From contig JAURMY010000424.1 in assembly GCA_030830465.1 (NCBI GenBank), positions 1 through 5,372 of the forward strand: a DNA stretch of 5,372 nucleotides. Direction: 5' to 3'. This document shows positions 1 to 5,372 of the stretch, piece after piece (positions within the stretch are counted from its first letter, which is position 1; each line of letters opens with the position of its first letter). A program made the translations under genes and the position numbers. The DNA comes from Alphaproteobacteria bacterium (GTDB taxonomy: Bacteria > Pseudomonadota > Alphaproteobacteria > Rhodobacterales > Rhodobacteraceae). The notes beneath the pieces were generated by a model that did no database searches, was not told where the DNA came from, and saw only the letters and a list, made by a program, of their open reading frames with translations.

Positions 1-1001
1 ACTTTGACCACGAACTGGTCATTGCCCATCACGTTCATCCGACAGCGGATATGGTCGCCCAGATAGATCAGTTCCAGCACCTTGGCATCCACCGCATTGG
101 CACCGCTGGCCGCCCCGATATCGACCCGCTCGGGCCGGATGGACAGGGTGGTCTTGGACCCGGCTTCGCCGCAATTCACCGCCGTCGCCTCGCCCAGGGT
201 TCCGTCGCCGAAATCAACCGAGGCAATCCCGTTCTTGATCGCCTTCACCGTGCCTTTCAGCGTGTTATTCTCACCGATGAACTGAGCCACAAAGGCGTTG
301 TCGGGGCGTTCATACAGATCGGAAGGCGAGGCCAGCTGCTGAATGATACCGTCGTCAAACACCGCGATGCGGTCCGACATTGTCAGGGCTTCAGACTGGT
401 CATGGGTGACATAGACCACGGTCACGCCCAGACGGTCGTGAATGTGTTTGATCTCGTATTGCATATGTTCGCGCAACTGCTTGTCAAGCGCGCCCAAAGG
501 CTCATCCATCAGGACCAGTTCCGGCTCAAACACCAGCGCGCGGGCCAAAGCGATCCGCTGCTGCTGTCCCCCCGAAAGCTGCGCCGGACGTCGGCCGCCA
601 AATTCGCCCATCTGGACCATATCCAGCGCTTTTTTGACATTCGCCTCGCGTTCGGACTTGCCTTGACCGCGCACTTCCAGCGGAAAGGCCAGGTTTTCGT
701 TGACCGTCATATGCGGAAACAGGGCGTAGTTCTGAAACACCATGCCGATACCGCGCTTGTGCGGCGGAATGTTGTTGATCGGTTTGCCCGCCAACAGAAT
801 GTCGCCATGGGTTGCGGTTTCGAACCCGGCCAGCATCATCAGGCAAGTCGTCTTGCCCGACCCTGACGGCCCGAGCATGGTCATGAACTCACCCTTACCG
901 ATAAACAGATTGAGATCTTTAACCACCAGTGTCTCGCCGTCATAGCTTTTCTGGACATGGTCAAAGACGACGAAGCCATCTTCTTTCGATGCGATGCTCA
1001 A
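1..1001 (-). CDS. PotA-like ABC transporter ATP-binding protein (spermidine/putrescine type), C-terminus beyond window
   Basis: This is the ATPase subunit of an importer of the polyamine/opine/iron family, acting on the cytoplasmic face of the inner membrane. The visible 333 residues hold a complete nucleotide-binding domain: Walker A GPSGSGKT (44-51), Q-loop Gln90 in FQNYALFP, signature LSGGQQQ (142-148), Walker B LVLMDEP (162-168), D-loop GALD (170-173) and switch His200 in VTHDQSEA. From about residue 235 (FIGENNTLKG) the start of the C-terminal TOBE-like regulatory domain follows, with SIRPERV typical of PotA/FbpC proteins. The family is usually 340-380 residues, so only a short tail is missing at the left edge. 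The start is TTG at 999-1001, because no ATG or GTG occurs in frame before Met40, which would cut into the domain, and a GGGAGG site sits 6 bases upstream. Polyamine specificity is inferred from family resemblance and from the decarboxylase upstream; the binding protein and permeases are not in the window. Confidence 0.93.
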   Translation of the reverse strand, partial: MSIASKEDGFVVFDHVQKSYDGETLVVKDLNLFIGKGEFMTMLGPSGSGKTTCLMMLAGFETATHGDILLAGKPINNIPPHKRGIGMVFQNYALFPHMTVNENLAFPLEVRGQGKSEREANVKKALDMVQMGEFGGRRPAQLSGGQQQRIALARALVFEPELVLMDEPLGALDKQLREHMQYEIKHIHDRLGVTVVYVTHDQSEALTMSDRIAVFDDGIIQQLASPSDLYERPDNAFVAQFIGENNTLKGTVKAIKNGIASVDFGDGTLGEATAVNCGEAGSKTTLSIRPERVDIGAASGANAVDAKVLELIYLGDHIRCRMNVMGNDQFVVK

Positions 1002-1007
1002 ACTGTT

Positions 1008-1013
1008 CCTCCC
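1008..1013 (-). promoter_or_regulatory. Ribosome binding site for the TTG-started ABC ATPase
   Basis: On the minus strand GGGAGG is followed by a 6-base spacer (AACAGT) and then TTG. This near-ideal Shine-Dalgarno spacing decides the start codon, since the first in-frame ATG lies 39 codons further in, inside the conserved domain. Confidence 0.75.
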
Positions 1014-1050
1014 TAGAACATATGGTCTTTTTGCTGCCTATGCTGGCCGC

Positions 1051-1062
1051 TTAACGGGTTAA
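1051..1062. promoter_or_regulatory. Palindrome TTAACGGGTTAA, possible operator
   Basis: Perfect 5-base arms TTAAC and GTTAA flank a 2-base centre, about 50 bases upstream of the TTG start of the ABC ATPase. The size and position suit an operator for a dimeric repressor, for example of the LacI type, but a 10-base match can arise by chance and no second copy was seen in the window. The regulator is unknown. Confidence 0.3.
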
Positions 1063-1282
1063 ACCAAACATATTCACCTGCGTATTGCAACATTGCCTTG
1101 GGTTGTTTGGCAAAGTTACTGGGCAAAACGTCCTGATTTTAAGGGGTTGTGCACCCTTGGCGGACATCGCACCCCCGTATGAAACGACGTAACGATTGCT
1201 GTTTGCGACACAGCTGCGGGTTTCAAAACCGGCTGGGGCGGCAGATCGCCGAAAACCGATGTCTGGCCGAGTCGGCAGCGGT

Positions 1283-2275
1283 CTACTCACCGGTCAGAAC
1301 CGCCGGTTCGGGTGTGTAGATCATCCGCTGATCCGGCAGGAAATCGTGCAATCCCAACCTCCAGGTGGCACTGGGCCACCGCAATTCCATCTGGCCAAGA
1401 CGCGGGCGATAGATCGCTGTGTAAAGCGTGCCAAAACCCCGGTCGAACGCTGAGGAATAAAGCGGCGGGCGCAGAAAAGCCTTAATGAATTTCTCTTCCG
1501 GCTCAACATGCAGGGTCAGCCGTTGCAGCAGATAGCGTTCGCGTTCAACCGTCGCGGTTGCGCGGGCGTGGCTTTCCCATTCCACCTTTTCCTGATGGTT
1601 TGTGGCCACCGCCGCGTGGGTGATCACCGCTTCGCGGTCCGGCCCCATCAACACGGTCCGGTAGTTGCGCCTGGCGTCAACCACGGTCACATTATAGCTC
1701 ATATGGGTGGGAATGCGCGCCAGCGCCGCCCCGGCCTGTTCGGCGGTTTCACAGGTCTGCAAGACATAGCGCAGGATCAAAGGCACACCAAAGCCCTGCC
1801 CGACCACGCGCCGCCCGCCAAATGTCAGCGACACCGCAAGGCCTGCGTCGTTCATGCCGTCAACCAGCCCCCACAGGCCGTCGCTGGTGCCCACAACCGC
1901 CCGCCCCTGCCAGGCGGTGCGCAGAACGATCCGGTCAAATGCCCTTGGGTCATAGTCGTAATTGCGCACCAGAACCGGTTCCTTGCCGGGCCAGATCGCC
2001 TGGGAACAGCCGGACAGATAGGCCGGCGGGCAATAAAGGCTGAGGAACCGCGCCGCATTGTCCGACCCGCCGGCCAGACCGCACAACTGGTCATAAAGCG
2101 GAACCAGTTCCGGCATATGGGTTTTCAGCGCCTTCACGCTGTCCCAATAGGTCGGCCTTGCGTCAATGCCTTCGCGCAGCCACCAGCGGTGATAGGCCGG
2201 CCAATAATCGCGAAACAACCCGGCCCATTGCGGGCCGGGTTCTGGTTCGTCAATGGCGCGCCATAACAATTGCAT
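1283..2275 (-). CDS. C45-family Ntn-hydrolase (acyl-CoA:6-APA acyltransferase-like autoproteolytic hydrolase/acyltransferase)
   Basis: This is a complete 330-residue protein of the penicillin acyltransferase-like family. Members activate themselves by cleaving before an internal Cys, which becomes the N-terminal nucleophile for amide hydrolysis or acyl transfer. The sequence shows Cys90 in LSGCSQAIW, the expected nucleophile, then VRNYDYD (103-109), matching the family's G-x-N-x-D segment. MNDAGLAVSLTF (141-152) and ATNH (224-227) are also family hallmarks. Cleavage before Cys90 would give chains of about 89 and 241 residues. The N-terminal part is rich in aromatics (YWPAYHRWW, 24-32). No signal peptide is visible, so a cytoplasmic location is likely. 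The ATG at 2275 is preferred because a stop codon lies in frame four codons upstream; its ribosome binding site is weak, suggesting coupling to the ATP-grasp gene that ends 32 bases before. Family members act on penicillins, beta-alanyl amines and other amides; the substrate here is unknown but may be a product of the two upstream enzymes. Confidence 0.88.
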   Translation of the reverse strand: MQLLWRAIDEPEPGPQWAGLFRDYWPAYHRWWLREGIDARPTYWDSVKALKTHMPELVPLYDQLCGLAGGSDNAARFLSLYCPPAYLSGCSQAIWPGKEPVLVRNYDYDPRAFDRIVLRTAWQGRAVVGTSDGLWGLVDGMNDAGLAVSLTFGGRRVVGQGFGVPLILRYVLQTCETAEQAGAALARIPTHMSYNVTVVDARRNYRTVLMGPDREAVITHAAVATNHQEKVEWESHARATATVERERYLLQRLTLHVEPEEKFIKAFLRPPLYSSAFDRGFGTLYTAIYRPRLGQMELRWPSATWRLGLHDFLPDQRMIYTPEPAVLTGE

Positions 2276-2288
2276 CGCTGACTTTCAC

Positions 2289-2309
2289 GACCGGAAGCAA
2301 GGACCGGTC
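2289..2309 (-). other. Small intercistronic hairpin overlapping the ATP-grasp stop codon
   Basis: The arms GACCGG and CCGGTC form a perfect 6-base GC-rich stem around a 9-base loop. The stem begins inside the TGA stop of the ATP-grasp gene and ends 13 bases before the ATG of the C45 gene. No T-run follows, so it is not a typical terminator. It may tune translation of the C45 gene or RNA stability, or it may be chance. Confidence 0.4.
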
Positions 2310-3768
2310 AAAGGATCTTGAACGCGGGATCAGACAGGACGGGGCCGGCCTGAACCACCGGCAGGGGCCGGGCATGCACGCTTTGCTTGATGCCGTGTAT
2401 CCACCGTTTCGCCCGTTCGTTCAACTTGAAACCGGGCGTCATCGAGCGGCCGCGCGTCACCAGAATGCCGATATCCGCCCCTTCATACCGGTAATCGCCG
2501 GGCTTGAGGATGCGCAGGAAAAACGCCTCGTTTTCGCTTTCAACCGCGCGGCGGTGATAATCAAACCGGTCAAACACCACGCGCCCGTCTTCCAGCATCC
2601 TGTAAATGCCCGATTCCGGCACATCGGTCACAATATCGACCGTGTCATCAGTGTGTTTGATCACCATTTGCGACCAGCTGTCGATCATCGCGGCATTGGC
2701 CCAGCGGTTGTTCAACTCGTCCACGTCCAAATGGAATTTCTTGCGTGAAAACTCCAGCAAATGGAACAGAAACAAGGGCGCGTCGGCGTGGGCAAAGGCC
2801 GCATGGTTGGTCATCGAACTGGCCCCGGTGATGCGCGGGTTCAACTCACCCAGCCAGATTTCGCCGGATTTCTTTTCGATCAGGAAATCAAGCTCGAAGT
2901 AACCGCGATACCCTTCCTTGCGCAATTGCTCACCGAATTTGAAGGTCAATTCGCGCGCCCGTTCGCGGGTTTTCGGCGGAAAGGCCGTCGCAAAGATTTC
3001 GTTGCCACACCAGCCGCCGCGATAGGGCGTCAGTTCATTAAAGCCGACAAGCTCGGTCATCAGCGGGCCGACGATCGTGCCCTCTTTGGTGGCGCAGCCT
3101 TCGATTGCCGAGCCTCGGCAATCGATCCGTTTCATGATCTTGATCTCGCCCTGGCCGACGATTTCATGTTCATGGCGGCGGAAATCGGCCTCGGACTTGA
3201 TGAAAAACGTGGTATGGCCGCTGTCGCCAAAGGCTGATTGCAGCACCAGATCATGGCCGATCCCGGCTTTTTCGCTGATCTTTCGCAGGCTTTCATAGTT
3301 CTTCACTTCGGCCAGCGTGTTTGGCACCGAAGGCACCCCGGCTTTGTTGCCGATCCGCACGGTTTCGATCTTGTTGTCCATATTGGTGCGCAGCTTGGCC
3401 TTGGGGAACCACACATCCGCGCCCAGTTCCTTGGCCAGTTTCTCGGTCTTTTCGTCAAACATCAGGAACACGAATTTCGGCTTGCCGCCGCGGCGTTTGA
3501 TAAGGTCAATCACCTCTTTGTGCTGCAGCAGATAGTTGTTGATATCCTCAATCGACTGAAACTCTGCATGGGGCTGCTCCGAGGGGCAGAACACGTTCGG
3601 GTGGCGGCCGTCATAGCAGTCGATATAGCAGATATATTTAAAGTTCTTGCACCACTCGTCCAGGCCCAACAGATTGAAATTGGTGGCAGAAATGAAATAG
3701 ATCGGGTCTTCGTTGCGGTGAAAGAACCGGCGGATTTCAGAAATATTATTCAGGATATTTGCAGACAT
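2308..3768 (-). CDS. ATP-grasp domain protein, probable carboxylate-amine (or related) ligase
   Basis: This is a complete 486-residue protein of the ATP-grasp superfamily, whose members usually activate a carboxylate as acyl phosphate and join it to an amine or other nucleophile. Residues 1-125 form an apparent pre-ATP-grasp region (PIYFISATNF near 22-31). The grasp fold spans about 130-345: NKIETVRIGNKAGVPSVP (132-149) is the usual entry segment. DLVLQSAFGDSGHTTF (173-188) carries the nucleotide-binding strand and glycine-rich loop. FELDF (291-295) and GELNPRITG (307-315) supply the acidic and Asn residues expected to bind magnesium, with E308 and N310 prominent. Residues 345-486 form a C-terminal region I cannot assign firmly. 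Automated tools may call it biotin carboxylase, but no carboxyltransferase or biotin carrier gene is seen nearby. The ATG is supported by an AGGGAGG site 5 bases upstream. It sits 30 bases after the decarboxylase gene, so the decarboxylase product is a plausible amine substrate; this is inference. Confidence 0.85.
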   Translation of the reverse strand: MSANILNNISEIRRFFHRNEDPIYFISATNFNLLGLDEWCKNFKYICYIDCYDGRHPNVFCPSEQPHAEFQSIEDINNYLLQHKEVIDLIKRRGGKPKFVFLMFDEKTEKLAKELGADVWFPKAKLRTNMDNKIETVRIGNKAGVPSVPNTLAEVKNYESLRKISEKAGIGHDLVLQSAFGDSGHTTFFIKSEADFRRHEHEIVGQGEIKIMKRIDCRGSAIEGCATKEGTIVGPLMTELVGFNELTPYRGGWCGNEIFATAFPPKTRERARELTFKFGEQLRKEGYRGYFELDFLIEKKSGEIWLGELNPRITGASSMTNHAAFAHADAPLFLFHLLEFSRKKFHLDVDELNNRWANAAMIDSWSQMVIKHTDDTVDIVTDVPESGIYRMLEDGRVVFDRFDYHRRAVESENEAFFLRILKPGDYRYEGADIGILVTRGRSMTPGFKLNERAKRWIHGIKQSVHARPLPVVQAGPVLSDPAFKIL

Positions 3769-3773
3769 TGGTG

Positions 3774-3780
3774 CCTCCCT
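3774..3780 (-). promoter_or_regulatory. Strong ribosome binding site for the ATP-grasp gene
   Basis: AGGGAGG on the minus strand lies 5 bases before the ATG at 3768, inside the 30-base gap after the decarboxylase stop codon. It fixes the start of the ATP-grasp protein and fits co-transcription of the two genes with independent translation initiation. Confidence 0.75.
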
Positions 3781-3798
3781 TTGGTTATTCTGTTGGTG

Positions 3799-5372
3799 TT
3801 ATTTCCGGCTTGCAGTATGTTTTTTCAGGGCGTCCTCGGTGAACACCCTCAGGCCCAGATCCTCGCGATAGCCATGGATTTCGCTGACATCGAGCGCGCG
3901 CATGAATGCCAGGATTTCCCGGCTGACCACCTGTCCGGGCACAAGGATCGGAAAGCCCGGCGGATAGGGGATGATGAAGGATGAAGACACCACTTCCTGG
4001 CCCTGATCCATCGCCTCGGTGATTTCTCCGTCAATCGACAGATAGTCACAGTTGTTTTCGTCATAGGCCAGAAAGAAGGCGCTGCGGATATCGCCGTCGG
4101 TCGTCGCGGGATCGGGCCGGAACGCATCATGAAACCGGCTGAAATCCGGCAAAGGCGGCAAATCATGCATCAGGTTCTTGACCCGGCGTTCAAAGGACCG
4201 CTTTTCCATCTTGCTGGCGTCGTCCAGCAATTCGTCTAGGCCCTTGGCGATTTCCACCAGCACCTCGATCAGATAAGCGACCGAGGACCTTGTGGTGCCG
4301 ATATTGGTCATGAACAAAACCGTATTGCGCGAGGTCTTGTTGATCTGGATGCCGTATTTGTCCATCAGGATCTTGGTCTTGAACGTGTCGCCATCCCAGC
4401 CGGTGCCGCCGACCGAAAGGGTGACGCGGGTGGCGTCCAGGACAAATTCGTCATTCTCCCAGCATTCCCAGATATCGGTCCAGCCCTGTTCGCTGTCATA
4501 ATAGCTTTCGACCCCGCTTTCCCGGTGGCGTTCCGGGATCATGTCGCCCGCGGTCAGGATCTTGAAATATTTCTGCAGCAAGGGATGGGTAGAAATCGCG
4601 CGGCGCATCGACATTGCGGCCTCGACCTGCCTTTGCACGAATTCAAAACCCTCCAGTTCCACCTGACGGCGGCCGACATCAAGGCTGGCGATGATCTGAT
4701 AGTTCGGGCTGGTCGAGGTATGAGTCATATAGGCTTCGTGAAAGCTTTGCTCGACCTCGCCTTTGAAATCCTGATCGTTGACATGAATCATCGAACCCTG
4801 CCTGAGGCTGGTCAGGGTCTTGTGGGTGGATTGGGTGGCGTAAACCCGCACCCGGGCCTGCGGCGGCGGGATCAGGCGGGTTTTCATCAGCGTCGCGTCA
4901 TCCGCATCCTTAAGCTTGGCCTGTTGCGCGGCATAGGCCTTGGCATGGGCCGGGGATTTCAGGCGGTCGCGCAGCACATTGGCCGCATTCATCGCCGTGC
5001 GCTGGCGGTAGGTCGGGCCGAAGCGGGCAAAAGCGAACCAGGCCTCATCCCACAGGAAGATCAGATCGGGCTTGATCGCCAGACATTCCTCCATCACCCG
5101 TTCGACGTTGTAAACGATGCCGTCAAAGGTGCAGTTGGTCAGCAACAGCATCCGCACCTGGTCAAGCTTGCCCGCCGCCCGCAATGCCAGCAGCCGGTGC
5201 TTGATCTCGCTTAAAGGCACCGCGCCATACATCGAATATTCATTCAGCGGATAGCTGTCGAGATAACTGACCTGCGCGCCCGCCAGAACCATGCCGTAAT
5301 GGTGCGATTTGTGGCAGTCCCGGTCCACCAGCACGATATCGCCGGGCCGCACCAGCGCCTGCACAACCACCT
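3799..5372 (-). CDS. Orn/Lys/Arg decarboxylase, PLP-dependent fold type I, N-terminus beyond window
   Basis: The visible C-terminal 523 residues belong to the bacterial inducible/biosynthetic ornithine, lysine or arginine decarboxylases, which remove the alpha-carboxyl group to give putrescine, cadaverine or agmatine. In window numbering, DRDCHKS (17-23) holds the His expected to stack on PLP. DEAWFAF (108-114) holds the Asp that pairs with the pyridine nitrogen. ATQSTHKTL (178-186) contains Lys184, the expected Schiff-base lysine, and GSMIHV follows. EAYMTHTSTSPNY (212-224) is a further family block. The C-terminal domain carries IIPYPPGFPILVPGQ (466-480). About 225 residues should precede the window if the architecture matches E. 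coli LdcI, more in larger alphaproteobacterial forms. The codon frame is open to the right edge, so the GTG at 5370 is not taken as the start. Between Asp108 and Lys184 there are about 39 more residues than I recall for LdcI. Substrate choice cannot be read from this part. It appears to lead the operon with the ATP-grasp and C45 genes. Confidence 0.93.
   Translation of the reverse strand, partial: VVVQALVRPGDIVLVDRDCHKSHHYGMVLAGAQVSYLDSYPLNEYSMYGAVPLSEIKHRLLALRAAGKLDQVRMLLLTNCTFDGIVYNVERVMEECLAIKPDLIFLWDEAWFAFARFGPTYRQRTAMNAANVLRDRLKSPAHAKAYAAQQAKLKDADDATLMKTRLIPPPQARVRVYATQSTHKTLTSLRQGSMIHVNDQDFKGEVEQSFHEAYMTHTSTSPNYQIIASLDVGRRQVELEGFEFVQRQVEAAMSMRRAISTHPLLQKYFKILTAGDMIPERHRESGVESYYDSEQGWTDIWECWENDEFVLDATRVTLSVGGTGWDGDTFKTKILMDKYGIQINKTSRNTVLFMTNIGTTRSSVAYLIEVLVEIAKGLDELLDDASKMEKRSFERRVKNLMHDLPPLPDFSRFHDAFRPDPATTDGDIRSAFFLAYDENNCDYLSIDGEITEAMDQGQEVVSSSFIIPYPPGFPILVPGQVVSREILAFMRALDVSEIHGYREDLGLRVFTEDALKKHTASRK

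Larger units (their letters stand above)
1002..1282. other. Non-coding gap between the C45 gene and the ABC ATPase gene
   Basis: This 281-base gap is much longer than the 30- and 32-base gaps upstream, so it probably holds the promoter or leader of the transporter gene. I could not pick out a confident -35/-10 pair. Visible elements are the palindrome at 1051-1062, a spaced inverted repeat TTGCC-N11-GGCAA at 1093-1113, and a weak bulged stem at 1141-1158 with arms AAGGG and CCCTT. None of the stems is followed by a T-run on the minus strand, so there is no clear intrinsic terminator after the C45 gene and read-through into the transporter gene remains possible. Confidence 0.6.

Noticed and set aside
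51..866. 271-codon open frame on the plus strand
   Set aside because: It lies entirely opposite the PotA-like ATPase, whose motifs are clear on the minus strand. The plus-strand translation shows no recognisable domain and is the usual antisense frame of a codon-biased gene.
1141..1158. Possible terminator stem (AAGGG and CCCTT arms) after the C45 gene
   Set aside because: The stem is short, has a bulge if extended, and is followed by AAAATC rather than a T-run on the minus strand.
1219..1232. GGTTT-TG-AAACC inverted repeat in the gap
   Set aside because: The 2-base loop is too tight for a stable hairpin and no T-run follows.
1051..1290. 79-codon minus-strand frame from a GTG overlapping the C45 stop codon
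   Set aside because: There is no good ribosome binding site, no family resemblance, and the composition looks non-coding. The GTG overlap with the stop could suggest coupling, but nothing else supports a gene.
1508..2266. 252-codon open frame on the plus strand
   Set aside because: It is antisense to the C45 gene, with low-complexity content rich in His, Gln, Arg and Pro and no family motif.
3238..3984. 248-codon open frame on the plus strand
   Set aside because: It spans the antisense of the ATP-grasp and decarboxylase genes and the gap between them. The translation has no recognisable domain.
4525..5214. 229-codon open frame on the plus strand
   Set aside because: It is antisense to the PLP decarboxylase, whose active-site motifs prove the minus strand is coding.
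3799..5370. GTG at 5370 as the real start of the decarboxylase
   Set aside because: The frame remains open to the window edge, and the family has over 200 further residues before this point, including part of the PLP domain.

Overview
The window looks like chromosomal DNA of an alphaproteobacterium, most likely of the Rhodobacteraceae/roseobacter type. This is judged from moderately high GC, strong G/C preference at third codon positions, and the style of the polyamine-type ABC ATPase and the large PLP decarboxylase. No taxonomic marker gene is present, so the placement is an inference.

Every gene I can support lies on the minus strand and reads from right to left. At 5372-3799 is the C-terminal 523 residues of a fold-type I Orn/Lys/Arg decarboxylase, whose start lies beyond the right edge. 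After a 30-base gap comes a complete 486-residue ATP-grasp protein (3768-2308) with a strong ribosome binding site. After a further 32 bases, which form a small hairpin, comes a complete 330-residue C45-family Ntn-hydrolase of the penicillin acyltransferase type (2275-1283). A 281-base non-coding gap follows (1282-1002). Then the N-terminal 333 residues of a PotA-like ABC transporter ATPase start at a TTG codon at 1001 and run off the left edge.

The tight spacing of the first three genes suggests one operon. Decarboxylation of a basic amino acid gives an amine. An ATP-grasp ligase typically joins a carboxylate to an amine or other nucleophile. C45 enzymes cleave or exchange amide-linked acyl groups. 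Together these suggest a pathway that makes, and possibly reverses, an amide conjugate of a polyamine or similar amine. The neighbouring spermidine/putrescine-type transporter fits that theme. The substrates cannot be read from the sequence, so the pathway is a hypothesis. No RNA gene, mobile element, CRISPR array or convincing intrinsic terminator was seen. The plus strand carries long open frames opposite the real genes, but none looks like a protein.
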